Positions 24,593 to 33,583 of a stretch of DNA of 64,000 nt are shown here, in pieces (positions within the stretch are counted from its first letter, which is position 1; every line of letters begins with the position of its first letter). The stretch lies in assembly GCF_042648405.1 (NCBI RefSeq), contig NZ_JBHRXV010000001.1, forward strand, positions 124,001 to 188,000. Direction: 5' to 3'. A program made the position numbers and the translations under genes. This stretch comes from Sphingoaurantiacus capsulatus (lineage in GTDB: Bacteria > Pseudomonadota > Alphaproteobacteria > Sphingomonadales > Sphingomonadaceae). Below the pieces are notes generated by a model. It worked only from the letters and a program-made list of their open reading frames with translations, was not told the DNA's origin and did not search any database.

Positions 24593-26097
24593 CCGACGAT
24601 GCGCTGAACGACCTCCGCCGCGGCAGCGCCCGGCTGATCCTGCTCCTGCTGTGGCTGAACATCGCGGTTGAAGGCGCCGCAGGCGTGGTGCTTGGCAACC
24701 CCGACTGGGCAGTCGCGGTCGCTGCCGGCCTCGCCATCAACCTGGCGCCGACGCTCGCCGTGTGGCGCGGGCAGCTCGACGGACGAGCGCGCATCGCGCT
24801 GGCGCTCGCCGCGCTGGTGCATCCGGCGCTGCTGGTCTTCCTGTTCCGGGGCCACCCCTGGCAGATGGACCTGCACATGTATTTCTTCGCGATGCTTGCC
24901 GCGGTGTCGCTGCTCTGCGATCGCCGCGCGATCATCGCCGGCACGCTGGTCGTCGCCGTCCACCATCTCGCCCTCAACTTCCTGGCCCCCGACTGGGTGT
25001 TCAGCAGCGCCAGCAACATCGCGCGCGTGCTGCTGCATGCCGTCATCCTGATCACGCAGGCGGCGCTGCTCGTCTGGCTCGCCGAGACGCTTGCCCGCTT
25101 CGTCGCCCGGCATGACGCCGCGCAGCAGGACAGCGAGGCGAAGGCCGCCGAGGCGCAGGAGGCGCGCGGCGAGGCCGTCGAGGCGCTGGCGCAGTTGCAG
25201 GTCGCACGCGCCGAGCAGGAAGCGAGCACCCGCCGGGAGGCCGAGAGCCGCCGCGCCGAGATGCTCGACCTCGCCGAACGCTTCGACGCGTCGCTGACCG
25301 CCGTGCTCGAGGGCGTGACCTCGGCTGCCGGCGAGCTGAGCGGATCGGCGCGCGGCCTGGCCGATATCGCCGCCGACACCAGCCGCCAGGCGAGCGAAGT
25401 GGCAAATGGCGCGCAGGCGGCGAGCGAGGGCGTCGACACCGTCGCCGTCGCCGCCGATCAGCTCGCCTGCTCGATCGCCGAGATCGCCAGCCGTGTCGAC
25501 CGCCAGGCCTTGCTGACCGCCGAGGTCGGCGAGCGATCGGTCGAAAGCGATGCCGCGGTGCAGGCGCTCGCCGCGCAGGCGAGCAGCATCGGCGAGATCG
25601 TCGAGCTGATCCAGTCGATTGCCGAGCAGACCAACCTCCTTGCCTTGAACGCCACCATCGAGGCGGCGCGCGCCGGCGAGGCGGGCCGCGGCTTCGCCGT
25701 CGTCGCCAGCGAGGTGAAGAACCTCGCGGCGCAGACCGGCCGCGCCACCTCCGACATCGCCGGCCTCGTCGGCGGAGTTCAGCAGCGCGTCGCCGCCGCC
25801 GCGCAGGCAATGAGCGAGGTTGCCGCCAAGGTGAACGGGGTCAGCGAGATCGCCGGCGCCATCGCCGCCGCGGTCAGCGAACAGCAGACCGCCACCGACG
25901 CGATCGGCCGCCATGCCGAGGTCGCCGCCGGCGGCACCGAGCAGATGCGCAACCGCATCGGCCGCGTCGCCACCGCCGCGCGCGCGGCGGGCGCGCTGTC
26001 GACGCAGGTCCAGCAGTCGGCCGACACGCTAACCACCGAGGCGAAGCAGCTTCGCGCCGCCGCCGACGACTTCATCGCCCGCCTGCGCGCGGCCTGA
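24589..26097 (+). CDS. Methyl-accepting chemotaxis protein with multi-helix membrane sensor
   Basis: Encodes 502 residues. The first 165 residues form about five or six membrane helices with no periplasmic ligand domain; conserved polar motifs HPWQMDLHMYFFA and VHHLALNFLAPDWVF lie between them. A coiled coil follows (170-225) and then the MCP signalling domain with the hairpin IAEQTNLLALNATIEAARAGEAGRGFAVVASEVKNLA. Such membrane sensors are thought to detect energy state or small diffusible signals. No che genes are present nearby. The next gene is a globin, 28 bases on, which supports an oxygen or nitric oxide link (inference). Confidence 0.9.
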   Translation: MTDDALNDLRRGSARLILLLLWLNIAVEGAAGVVLGNPDWAVAVAAGLAINLAPTLAVWRGQLDGRARIALALAALVHPALLVFLFRGHPWQMDLHMYFFAMLAAVSLLCDRRAIIAGTLVVAVHHLALNFLAPDWVFSSASNIARVLLHAVILITQAALLVWLAETLARFVARHDAAQQDSEAKAAEAQEARGEAVEALAQLQVARAEQEASTRREAESRRAEMLDLAERFDASLTAVLEGVTSAAGELSGSARGLADIAADTSRQASEVANGAQAASEGVDTVAVAADQLACSIAEIASRVDRQALLTAEVGERSVESDAAVQALAAQASSIGEIVELIQSIAEQTNLLALNATIEAARAGEAGRGFAVVASEVKNLAAQTGRATSDIAGLVGGVQQRVAAAAQAMSEVAAKVNGVSEIAGAIAAAVSEQQTATDAIGRHAEVAAGGTEQMRNRIGRVATAARAAGALSTQVQQSADTLTTEAKQLRAAADDFIARLRAA

Positions 26098-26125
26098 ACA
26101 AGCCATACTTCGCGGGGAGACGGGG

Positions 26126-26539
26126 ATGACACCGCAGCAGATCGACCTCGTGAAGGCGAGCTTCGCCAAGGTGATGCCGATCGCCGAGCAGGCCTCGACC
26201 TTGTTCTACGGCCGGCTGTTCGAGCTGCGCCCCGACTATCGGCGGATGTTCGCCGATGACATCACCGAGCAGCGCCGCAAGCTGATGCTGACCCTCGCCA
26301 CCATCGTCGCCGACCTCGACAAGCTGGAGATCATCGGGCCGATGGCTGCCGACCTCGGGGCGCGGCACGAGGAATATGGCGTCACCGCCGCCGACTATGC
26401 GCCGGTCGGCGAGGCGCTGATCTGGACCTTGCGGCAGGGTCTCGGCACCGGCTTCACGCCAGCGATCGAAGAGGCATGGACGGCCGCTTATGCGCTGCTG
26501 TCCGTCGCGATGCACCCCGGCTATCGCCGCGCCGCCTGA
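26126..26539 (+). CDS. Bacterial globin
   Basis: Encodes 137 residues covering a single globin fold. FYGRLFELRPDYRRMFADDITEQRRKLM corresponds to helices B to E, and the likely proximal heme-ligand His is in LGARHEEYGV, as in flavohemoglobin-type globins. The C-terminal part EALIWTLRQGLGTGFTPAIEEAWTAAYALL matches helices G and H. It lacks the flavin/NAD domain of flavohemoglobins. It may bind oxygen or nitric oxide and is in line with the upstream MCP gene. Confidence 0.9.
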   Translation: MTPQQIDLVKASFAKVMPIAEQASTLFYGRLFELRPDYRRMFADDITEQRRKLMLTLATIVADLDKLEIIGPMAADLGARHEEYGVTAADYAPVGEALIWTLRQGLGTGFTPAIEEAWTAAYALLSVAMHPGYRRAA

Positions 26540-26631
26540 TCCCCCTTGCGCGCCGCCCGCACGCGCGTATTTTTGCAGTCAAATGACAAGGCCGCCCTAG
26601 GAACGCGGTCGCTGAATGGGGGGGAATCCGC

Positions 26632-26847
26632 GTGGCGGGAAAGCGCATCTATCCATCGTTCCTGATCTTTCTCGACGAGAAAGGTTCTTTTCGCTGGAGC
26701 TACAGCGAGTCCGCCAGCCGGACGCTCTGCACCAGCCCCGAAGCCTTCGACCGCATGCAGGACGCAGAGGCCGCCATCGAACTGATGCGCCGCAGCCGCG
26801 CCGCGCAGATGTGGGCGACCGACGACGCCAAGGCAAAGCGGCGCTAG
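26632..26847 (+). CDS. Small hypothetical protein
   Basis: Encodes 71 residues from a GTG at 26632 with GGGGGGAA a few bases upstream. The sequence MAGKRIYPSFLIFLDEKGSFRWSYSESASR has a beta-hairpin look reminiscent of YegP/DUF1508-type domains, but the match is too weak to claim. The C-terminal half is helical and charged. Function unknown. It lies between the globin gene and a cation antiporter gene. Confidence 0.55.
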   Translation: MAGKRIYPSFLIFLDEKGSFRWSYSESASRTLCTSPEAFDRMQDAEAAIELMRRSRAAQMWATDDAKAKRR

Positions 26848-26905
26848 GGCATTCTTCGGCCGCTGACGGGTAGGCCTTGTCGGATTGGCCCGTTAAGAAA
26901 GGCGA

Positions 26906-28009
26906 ATGACCGCACATCTTCGTCTCGTCGCTGCCTGGGCGACCGTCGCCGCCATGCAGTTCCTCATCGACCCGACCGACTACGTCGGCACCGGATCGCT
27001 GATGACCGTCTTCCTGTTCGTCTGGCTGCTCGGGGTGATCTTCTGGTCGGCGTTCGGGGTGGTGCATGAGGCGGAGGAAGTGGCGGAACGATTGGGCGAA
27101 CCGCTCGGCACGCTCGTCCTCACCCTCTCCATCGTCATCATCGAGGTGGCGCTGATCTCGGCGGTGATGCTCTCCGCCAAGGACGTGCCCACATTGGGCC
27201 GCGACACGATGTTCGCGGTGCTGATGATCGTGCTCAACGGCGTCGTCGGCATCTGCCTGCTGGTCGGCGGCCTCCGCTTCCACCAGCAGACCTATAATCT
27301 GCAGGGGGCCAGCGCCTATCTCGCCGTGATCATCCCGCTGGCGGTGATCGCGCTGGTGCTGCCCAACTTCACCACCTCCACCTCGGTCGGCACGCTGTCC
27401 TTAATGCAGGCGGGGTTCTTCTCGCTGTTCACCATCGGGCTCTATGCGAGCTTCCTGTGGCTGCAGACCGGGCGGCACCAGGGCTTCTTCCTGCCCATCG
27501 CCGGCAAGAAGGACGAGGAAGCGGGCGTCGCCATCCCGCACCACGCGCCTGCGCCGGGGTCGACGGGTTTTCGCATCCTCATCCTGGTCGCCAACATCCT
27601 GCCGATCGTGCTGCTGGCCAAAAGCCTCGCGGTGCTGCTCGACTTCGGCATCGAGGCGCTGGGCGCGCCGGCGGCGCTCGGCGGTATCATCATCGCGATG
27701 ATCGTGTTCACGCCGGAGGGCATCTCCGCATTGAAGGCGGTCGCCGCCAATCAGCTCACCCGCGCGATCAACCTCTGCCTCGGCGCGGCGGCCTCGACAC
27801 TGGGGCTGACGGTGCCCGCCGTGCTGCTGATCGGCCTGCTCACCGATCAGCCGGTGGTGCTCGGCCTGTCGGGCGCCAACATGGTGCTGCTGGCGGTGAC
27901 GCTGATCCTCAACACGCTGACCTTCTCCAGCGGCCGGACGACGATGCTCGAAGGCACCGTCCACCTGTCGCTGTTCTTCGTGTTCCTCGTGCTGGTGTTC
28001 AGCCCTTAA
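26906..28009 (+). CDS. Calcium/proton antiporter, ChaA/CAX family
   Basis: Encodes 367 residues with about eleven membrane helices. The two alpha-repeat regions typical of the Ca2+/cation antiporter superfamily are visible: VHEAEEVAERLGEPLGTLVLTLSIVIIEVALI in the first half and GGIIIAMIVFTPEGISALKAVAANQLTRAINLCLGAAASTLGLTVP in the second. It exchanges cytoplasmic Ca2+ (or Na+/K+) for protons across the inner membrane. The last 11 bases overlap the end of the convergent gene. Confidence 0.9.
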   Translation: MTAHLRLVAAWATVAAMQFLIDPTDYVGTGSLMTVFLFVWLLGVIFWSAFGVVHEAEEVAERLGEPLGTLVLTLSIVIIEVALISAVMLSAKDVPTLGRDTMFAVLMIVLNGVVGICLLVGGLRFHQQTYNLQGASAYLAVIIPLAVIALVLPNFTTSTSVGTLSLMQAGFFSLFTIGLYASFLWLQTGRHQGFFLPIAGKKDEEAGVAIPHHAPAPGSTGFRILILVANILPIVLLAKSLAVLLDFGIEALGAPAALGGIIIAMIVFTPEGISALKAVAANQLTRAINLCLGAAASTLGLTVPAVLLIGLLTDQPVVLGLSGANMVLLAVTLILNTLTFSSGRTTMLEGTVHLSLFFVFLVLVFSP

Positions 28010-28736
28010 GCGGCACCGCGGCCAGCGCCTTCCGCCATTCCCGTTCGAGCTCGTCGAGCGAGGCGCCGAAACCTTCCCGCCAATCGCCACCCTTCCGGTA
28101 GAAGGCGAGGAAGCGCGGGAGCCCGAAGCGCTCGATCAGCCAGCCGGCGAACGCGCCCTGCTGCGCATAGGCGAGCCGTCGCTCGTCACCGAACGGCCGT
28201 TCCATCCGCGCGCGTTCGCTTTCGGCGAGCGGAATGCTGAGACCGAGCTCTGCCTCGAGCTGGCGGGTGGCCGCCGCCGGGGTCAGCTCGAAGTCAGGAT
28301 AGTTGGCAATGCCGATACGGTCCTCGACCCATACGGCTAGTCCTTCAACGAGCAGCCGGTCCATTCCCGGTGCGCCCGGCGCAATGGCGTGGGTCAGCTC
28401 ATGGTGAAGCGCCAGGCGTGATCCGGCGACGTTCGCCGGATCCAGCCGGGCGGCAGGCAGACGAATGGTAATGCTGCCGTCGGCGACGGGGTCTTCGGTG
28501 TAGGGGACACGCCGCGACGGATCGATCACCAGCCGCACCGTTTTCGTGGCACTGCCACCAACCAGCGCCGCGATTTCGGACGCGGCACGTTCAGCATGGG
28601 CGCGCAGCTCCTCGGCTGATGCACAATCGGTGACCGTGCGGCCATCTTCGGCCACGACGCGAACGGTAGGTGCCGGCGCCGCGGCGGCCAGCAACAGGCC
28701 GGCGAGCGGCAACAGCGGCAGCAGGTACCCGATCAA
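27999..28736 (-). CDS. Secreted zinc-metallopeptidase-like protein
   Basis: Encodes 245 residues with a signal peptide (MIGYLLPLLPLAGLLLAAAAPA). An HHELTHA sequence (HExxH variant) near residue 110 and a downstream LLVEGLAVWVED Glu fit the gluzincin/peptidase MA-like pattern for zinc binding and catalysis. The C-terminal helices FAGWLIERFGLPRFLAFYRKG are typical of this group of uncharacterised periplasmic proteins. Its ATG overlaps the stop of the upstream reductase gene (ATGA at 28733-28736). Confidence 0.72.
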   Translation of the reverse strand: MIGYLLPLLPLAGLLLAAAAPAPTVRVVAEDGRTVTDCASAEELRAHAERAASEIAALVGGSATKTVRLVIDPSRRVPYTEDPVADGSITIRLPAARLDPANVAGSRLALHHELTHAIAPGAPGMDRLLVEGLAVWVEDRIGIANYPDFELTPAAATRQLEAELGLSIPLAESERARMERPFGDERRLAYAQQGAFAGWLIERFGLPRFLAFYRKGGDWREGFGASLDELEREWRKALAAVPLKG

Positions 28737-29395
28737 CTGTCGATTCCGGCGCGCCGCTCCACCTCGGCGGGCGTGGGCTCATCGAGCGCAAAGCTACCGC
28801 TGGTGACCGCACCGGCGCGCAGGTAGCGGCTGATGACGACGCCGCTGTCCGACACCTTCGAGCTGTCGAGCGTGAAGGTGCGCGGGGCAGCACCATCGCC
28901 GAACAGTTTCTTGCCCTCGCCAAGAACCACCGGGAAGGTCAGTAGGAACATCTCGTCGACCAGATCGGCGGCGAACAGCGCGTGCAGCAATTCCGTCGAT
29001 CCTTGCGTCAATAGATCGGGACCGTCGCCAGCCTTCAGCTTCTTCACCGCCGCGACGGCGTCGGGGGCGAGGCTTTCGCTGTTCCGCCAGTCGAGCGCGA
29101 AACCGGCATCCCGCGTCGCGACATATTTGGTGATGCGGTCGAACAGATCGCCGACCGGGTCGCCTTCGCCGACATGCGGCCAGTGCGCCGCGAAAATCTC
29201 GTAGGTCTTGCGCCCGAGCAGCAGGTCGAAGGCGCGATCGAACAGCCCGTCCATCGACCGGCCGACGCTCTCGTCGAAATGCGGCACCAGCCAGCCGCCG
29301 AGGTCGAAGCCCTTGCTGCGGTCCTCGTCCGGCCCGCCCGGCCCCTGCATCACGCCATCGAGGCTGACGAACGCACCGACCACGACTTTACGCAT
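28733..29395 (-). CDS. Dihydrofolate reductase-family protein (RibD C-terminal fold)
   Basis: Encodes 220 residues from ATG 29395 with GGGAG upstream. The start MRKVVVGAFVSLDGVMQGPGGPDED and the NADPH-fold motifs LLLGRKTYEIFAAHWP and DLLTQGSTELLHALFAADLVDEMFLLTFPVVLGEGKKLF are the hallmark of the RibD_C / YyaP-like family. The true substrate is unknown; these are usually not the folate enzyme. Cotranscribed with the metallopeptidase-like gene. Confidence 0.87.
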   Translation of the reverse strand: MRKVVVGAFVSLDGVMQGPGGPDEDRSKGFDLGGWLVPHFDESVGRSMDGLFDRAFDLLLGRKTYEIFAAHWPHVGEGDPVGDLFDRITKYVATRDAGFALDWRNSESLAPDAVAAVKKLKAGDGPDLLTQGSTELLHALFAADLVDEMFLLTFPVVLGEGKKLFGDGAAPRTFTLDSSKVSDSGVVISRYLRAGAVTSGSFALDEPTPAEVERRAGIDS

Positions 29396-29544
29396 AGCGA
29401 TCTCCCTGTTCTTCGGGCCGGTGGTAGCGGCGCCCTCCGACACGCGACAACTACCTCGGCGGTAAGTGATGACCTGGCCCGTTTTCCGCCAGAATGCCCA
29501 TCGCTCGCACGATACAACGCCGCCAGCCAGATCAGGAGCCAGCC

Positions 29545-30267
29545 ATGACCGCCGCCACCTTCCGCGCCCTCCACGTCCCGGGCACGCCGATCATTCTCTA
29601 CAATGCGTGGGACGCCGGCTCCGCGCAGGCCATCGCCAAGGCGGGTGCCAAGGCGATCGCGACGGGAAGCTGGTCGGTGGCGGCGGCGCATGGCGAGGGC
29701 GACGGCGAGAGCCTGCCGCTGGAGCTTGCCATTGCCAACCTTCGCCGCATCGTCGCGGCGGTCGCGCTGCCGGTGACGATTGATCTGGAACGCGGCTATG
29801 ACGATGTCGCCGGGACGGTGGCAGCGGCGGCTGAGGCCGGCGCGGTCGGCTGCAATCTCGAGGACAGCCTGGGCGACAAGACGCTGCGGAGCGTCGAAGC
29901 GCAGGTCGAGCGGCTGCGCGCGGCGCGGCAGGCGGCGGGCACCGACTTCTTCATCAACGCGCGCACCGATGTGTTTTTCGGCGACGCGCCGCATAATGCC
30001 GCGCTGGTCGAGACGGCGCTCGATCGCGCGCAGGCCTATGCGGCGGCGGGTGCCAATGGTCTGTTCGTCCCCGGCCTCGCCGACCCGGCGCTGATCGCCG
30101 ACCTGACGGCGCGATCGCCGCTGCCGGTCAATCTGATGATGACCCCCGCCTCACCGGCCCCCGCGGACTTGGCGAAGCTCGGCGTGGCGCGGCTAAGCCA
30201 CGGCCCCTTCCCCTATCTGAAGGCGATGCAGCAGTTGGAGGCCGACGCGCGGGCGGCGTTCGCCTGA
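29545..30267 (+). CDS. Isocitrate lyase/PEP mutase-family protein
   Basis: Encodes 240 residues from ATG 29545 (AGGAGCCAGCC upstream). The TIM-barrel pattern is IILYNAWDAGSAQAIAKAGAKAIATGSWSVA, PVTIDLERGYDD, GAVGCNLEDSLGD and FFINARTDVFFGD, which give the Mg2+ and substrate-binding acids. The lyase catalytic loop motif with Cys (KKCGH type) is absent, so it is a PEP mutase-like C-C or C-P lyase of unknown substrate (oxaloacetate hydrolase or carboxyphosphonoenolpyruvate-like). It stands alone. Confidence 0.85.
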   Translation: MTAATFRALHVPGTPIILYNAWDAGSAQAIAKAGAKAIATGSWSVAAAHGEGDGESLPLELAIANLRRIVAAVALPVTIDLERGYDDVAGTVAAAAEAGAVGCNLEDSLGDKTLRSVEAQVERLRAARQAAGTDFFINARTDVFFGDAPHNAALVETALDRAQAYAAAGANGLFVPGLADPALIADLTARSPLPVNLMMTPASPAPADLAKLGVARLSHGPFPYLKAMQQLEADARAAFA

Positions 30268-30276
30268 CGGGAGCGG

Positions 30277-30474
30277 CTATTCGGCGGCGACTTCGACCGG
30301 CTTGGCGCGCGCTTCGCGGAGCGCCGCGCTACGCTCGATCTGCTCGGCGCGCGCGGTCCAGGCGGCGGCGGAGCCGAGGAAGGACTGGCGCTGCTGCGGC
30401 AGGTTGGTCTCGGCAGCGCGGGTTTCCCAGATGCTGGCCTGCTCGCGGCAAACGGTGGAGCTCGGTTCGGCCAT
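30277..30474 (-). CDS. Small hypothetical protein
   Basis: Encodes 65 residues with CAGGAGAA seven bases before the ATG. The helical, charged sequence (QASIWETRAAETNLPQQRQSFLGSAAAWTARAEQ) resembles short coiled-coil proteins frequent in sphingomonads. Function unknown. It sits next to another tiny gene on the same strand and the cold-shock gene upstream, which suggests a small-protein group expressed together. Confidence 0.6.
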   Translation of the reverse strand: MAEPSSTVCREQASIWETRAAETNLPQQRQSFLGSAAAWTARAEQIERSAALREARAKPVEVAAE

Positions 30475-30522
30475 GGTGCTTCTCCTGGGATCATGTTCGG
30501 CAGCGCGGATGCGCGACCGGTC

Positions 30523-30654
30523 TTACTCGGCGGTCTTCGGGGCTTCCTTCGCGGCAGGCTGCGCCGGCTTCTTCACGAGCTTTTCCAGCAGCGCCTCGCG
30601 CGCCTTGGCGGCGCGGTCGCGGCGATCGCTGAAGCTGTTGCCGTAATTCTTCAT
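30523..30654 (-). CDS. Very small basic protein (DUF6481-like start)
   Basis: Encodes only 43 residues: ATG at 30654, beginning MKNYGNSFSDRRDRAAKAR and ending KKPAQPAAKEAPKTAE. The SFSDRRxxAAKAREALLEKL pattern resembles the N terminus of DUF6481 proteins, which are usually longer, so this may be a shortened member; the family call is tentative. Short of the usual ORF-length cutoffs. It sits just downstream of the cspA terminator. Confidence 0.5.
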   Translation of the reverse strand: MKNYGNSFSDRRDRAAKAREALLEKLVKKPAQPAAKEAPKTAE

Positions 30655-30681
30655 GCTCGCCTCATCATCAGGCTGCGAAGG

Positions 30682-30721
30682 AAAGCGGCCGCCCTACAGC
30701 ATAAGCGCAGGACGGCCGCTT
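30682..30721 (-). terminator. Intrinsic-type terminator of the cold-shock gene
   Basis: AAGCGGCCG and CGGCCGCTT pair around a 21-base interior; read on the minus strand the stem ends in GCTTTCC. It lies 43 bases after the csp stop codon. The T-run is short, so the call is moderately sure. Confidence 0.6.
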
Positions 30722-30763
30722 CGGTTCAACGCCAGCCCGAAAAGGCCGGCGCCGACAGGTCGA

Positions 30764-30970
30764 TTACTCGGCCTGCAGGTTCACCGCCGACTGGCGGCCC
30801 TGGCGATCGTTCTCGAGCTCGAAGCTGACCTTCTGGCCATCGTTGAGCGTGGCGAGACCCGCGCGCTCGACGGCCGAGATGTGAACGAACACATCCTTGT
30901 TGCCGCCGTCCGGGGTGATGAAGCCATAGCCCTTCTGGGCGTTGAAGAATTTCACGGTACCGGTGGTCAT
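30764..30970 (-). CDS. Cold-shock domain protein
   Basis: Encodes 68 residues from ATG 30970 with GGGGAA upstream. The RNA-binding motifs KGYGFI (RNP1) and VFVHIS (RNP2) are present and the length is typical. CspA-family proteins bind single-stranded nucleic acid and melt RNA structure. A 150-base or longer 5' region upstream without genes is consistent with the long structured leaders of csp genes. A terminator-like hairpin follows. Confidence 0.95.
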   Translation of the reverse strand: MTTGTVKFFNAQKGYGFITPDGGNKDVFVHISAVERAGLATLNDGQKVSFELENDRQGRQSAVNLQAE

Positions 30971-31124
30971 ATCTATTCCCCTTCGGAAATGAGCGTTCCC
31001 GATGTCGAACGCCGACACCGGGGGCCTAGAAGCAGGGAAGAGAATGTGGTGCGAAGCGCGCCGCAATCCGTCGCAGGCAACGTCAGCGCGGCCAATATGG
31101 GCGCTTTGGCCCGATTATACAAGG

Positions 31125-31159
31125 AAAGGCGGCGGACGCGCGGGCGTCCGCCGCCTTTT
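31125..31159 (-). terminator. Strong terminator after the TonB receptor gene
   Basis: A 15-bp perfect stem (AAAGGCGGCGGACGC paired with GCGTCCGCCGCCTTT) with a 4-base loop. T-runs flank it on both strands, so it could act bidirectionally; on the minus strand it lies seven bases after the TonB receptor stop. Confidence 0.85.
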
Positions 31160-31166
31160 CAACGGC

Positions 31167-33365
31167 TTAGAAGTCGACCGATGCCGACAGCTTGAAGGTG
31201 CGCGGGGCGCCCTGCTGCAGGTCGGGGCGGAACGTATCGAACGCGGAGGCCCAGTATCGCTTGTTCGCCACATTATCGATGTTGAAGCGCAACGTGACGG
31301 GCTTGTCGCCCGCCGCCAGGACGTAGCGCGCGCCGACGTCGAAGCGGGTCCAGGACGGCAGCCGCAGCGTGTTGGTCAGGTTCGCCGCCTGCTGCCCGGT
31401 ATTGACGACCCGACCGGTCAGCGTGAGCGCGGGCGCGAACGGCAGGTCCCATTCGACGTTCGCGTTGATCAGATATTCGGGAACGCCGATCGCATCATTG
31501 CCCTGGTTCACGCCATTCTGCGTCTTGCGCAGCTTGGCATCGATGATCGACGCGCCGCCGATCAGGCGCAGCCCTTCCACCGGCTCCGCCTCGAGACTGA
31601 ACTCAAGGCCGCTGTTCCGCTGCGTGCCGAACGGCCCGAAGCGCAGGCGGCCGGCGGCATCGGGGTCAAGTTCGAGGATCGCGAGATCGCGATCGATCTG
31701 GAACCAGGCGAGGCTGGCGGTGACGCCGCCGAGGTTGAGCTTGCCGCCCAGCTCATACTGCGTCGATTCATAGGGCGGCAGCACTTCGCCGGCGTTGCTC
31801 ACGGGCAGCGCCGCGCCGCCCGACGGATTGGCGCCGGTCGCCGGCGCGGTGCCGCCCGCCACCAGACCCTCGATACGGTTGGCGTAAAGCGAGACGCCCT
31901 CGCTCGGCTTGACGACGAGGCCGAAGACCGGCGTCACCGCGTTTTCGCTGTAGCCGCCGGTGCGCAGACCCGTGGCGTTGGAGTAGGCGATCGTCTTGAT
32001 TTCCTGGTGCCGCAACCCGAGCGTGGCCAGCACCCGATCGTCCCACAGCCCGATCGTGTCCGACAGGAACGCGCTCATCAGGCGGGTGCGACCGATCGGG
32101 AACGGATCGTTCAGATCGCCGCCGATGAACGTCACCGTCGACGGCCGGGGCACATCGATCGGCGCGTAGATGTTCGTCAAGGTCGGCGACGCGGCATAGA
32201 ATTCGAACGCGTTGCGATTGACGAACCAGTTGGCGTTGCCGCCGACATTGATCTCGTGCGTCATCCAGCCGCTGCCCAGCTTGGCGCGCAGGCCGGCGGT
32301 CGCCGCCTCGTTGTTATCGGTGCGCGGGATGAACGAGCCACTCGCCGTGGCGGCGCCGGTGGCGAGGTTGGTCAGGGTGATGGTCTGGTAGAAGCCCCGC
32401 TCCGACCCGTCGCGCGCGCCAAACGCGGCATAGGCCATCACATCGTCGGCGAGATCATATTCGATCCGCGCCTGCCCGAACACGTCGCGAAGCGTCGTAT
32501 ACTGCCAGGGCTGGCCATAGTTGACCTCGGTGTCGGGAACCTCGGGGATCGCGGTCACGGCGGCACCAAGGACCAGTTTCGGGCGCATGTGGCGCACCTT
32601 CACCCGCTGATAGGCGAGGTCGAGCGACATCCGCAGCGGGCCGCTGTTATAGTCGAGCGCGCCGCCGAGCACGTAGGAGCTGCGGAATTCATCGTCGATC
32701 GAGACGTCGCCGCCCCGCGCCGCGCCGTTGACGCGGAAGCCCCAGCGATCGTCGTCGCCGAAGCGCCGGCCAAGGTCGAAGCTGCCGCCGACATGCCCGT
32801 CCGCCGTGTAGCCGACCGTGGCGCGACCGACCGGCTGCGCGCCGGCGCGCTTGGGCAGGATGTTGACGCTGCCGCCGATGCCGCTGCCGCCAGGCGCGGC
32901 ACCGTTCAGGAACGCGCTGGCGCCGTTCAGCACTTGCACTGAATCGAGGAGCTCCGGCGCCACCAGCTGGCGGGGCGCGATCCCGTAGAGCCCGCCGAAC
33001 CCGACGTCGTCGCCGGCCAGCGCGAAGCCGCGGATGACGAACAGCTCACCCGCAATGCCGAAGCCGACCGTCGTGCGGATGCCCGGGTCGTTCTCCAGCA
33101 CCTGACCCAGCGTCTGCGGCTGCTGATTGAGGATCAGCGCTTCGTTATAGCTCTTGATCGAGAAGGGGACGTCCTCCGCCCGCTTGTCGCCGAGCGCGCC
33201 GACGCTGCCGGCACGTGCCAGCCCGGTCTGGTTGCGGCGCTGCGCGCTGACGATGATCTCTTCGTCATCCGAAGGAGCCGCTTCCTGCGCGAACGAAGGC
33301 GCCGCGAGCGCCAGCACGGTGGCGGCGGCGGTCAGGCGGAGCGCGGTACGAAAACGGTCGGTCAC
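31167..33365 (-). CDS. TonB-dependent siderophore-type outer-membrane receptor
   Basis: Encodes 732 residues from GTG 33365, with AAGGAA upstream; the open frame runs further back but into a preceding gene. Signal peptide MTDRFRTALRLTAAATVLALAAPSFAQ; a TonB-box-like EIIVSAQR, then plug domain (VPFSIKSYNEALILNQQPQTLGQVLENDPGIRT, VIRGF, GIGGSVNILPKRA) and a 22-strand barrel ending in the usual aromatic FKLSASVDF. It probably imports a ferric siderophore. Last gene of an operon with a PepSY membrane protein and a small protein upstream. Confidence 0.93.
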   Translation of the reverse strand: MTDRFRTALRLTAAATVLALAAPSFAQEAAPSDDEEIIVSAQRRNQTGLARAGSVGALGDKRAEDVPFSIKSYNEALILNQQPQTLGQVLENDPGIRTTVGFGIAGELFVIRGFALAGDDVGFGGLYGIAPRQLVAPELLDSVQVLNGASAFLNGAAPGGSGIGGSVNILPKRAGAQPVGRATVGYTADGHVGGSFDLGRRFGDDDRWGFRVNGAARGGDVSIDDEFRSSYVLGGALDYNSGPLRMSLDLAYQRVKVRHMRPKLVLGAAVTAIPEVPDTEVNYGQPWQYTTLRDVFGQARIEYDLADDVMAYAAFGARDGSERGFYQTITLTNLATGAATASGSFIPRTDNNEAATAGLRAKLGSGWMTHEINVGGNANWFVNRNAFEFYAASPTLTNIYAPIDVPRPSTVTFIGGDLNDPFPIGRTRLMSAFLSDTIGLWDDRVLATLGLRHQEIKTIAYSNATGLRTGGYSENAVTPVFGLVVKPSEGVSLYANRIEGLVAGGTAPATGANPSGGAALPVSNAGEVLPPYESTQYELGGKLNLGGVTASLAWFQIDRDLAILELDPDAAGRLRFGPFGTQRNSGLEFSLEAEPVEGLRLIGGASIIDAKLRKTQNGVNQGNDAIGVPEYLINANVEWDLPFAPALTLTGRVVNTGQQAANLTNTLRLPSWTRFDVGARYVLAAGDKPVTLRFNIDNVANKRYWASAFDTFRPDLQQGAPRTFKLSASVDF

Positions 33366-33400
33366 GTCGGGTATTTCCTTCTCGGTACGAACTTGATTTG

Positions 33401-33583
33401 TCAGGAGCGGCGGGCGCGCATCGCCCAGAAGACGGCGGCCACCGGCACCCCGAGCGTCACCCACGACAAAGCGTTGCGCAGCCCGTCGCCGGTGAGCGCG
33501 GCGACGAGGCCGACGAGGCTCAGCAGGCCGACAAGGAGCGGCACGGCGAAGATCGCGCCGGCTGATTGGGAGGGGCGCTTCAT
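33401..33583 (-). CDS. Small two-helix membrane protein
   Basis: Encodes 60 residues from ATG 33583, overlapping the PepSY gene stop by four bases. Two hydrophobic helices, about residues 10-30 and 38-53, with a basic RARRS end. It belongs to the small proteins often found between PepSY and TonB receptor genes of sphingomonads; function unknown. It lies 35 bases upstream of the receptor. Confidence 0.7.
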   Translation of the reverse strand: MKRPSQSAGAIFAVPLLVGLLSLVGLVAALTGDGLRNALSWVTLGVPVAAVFWAMRARRS

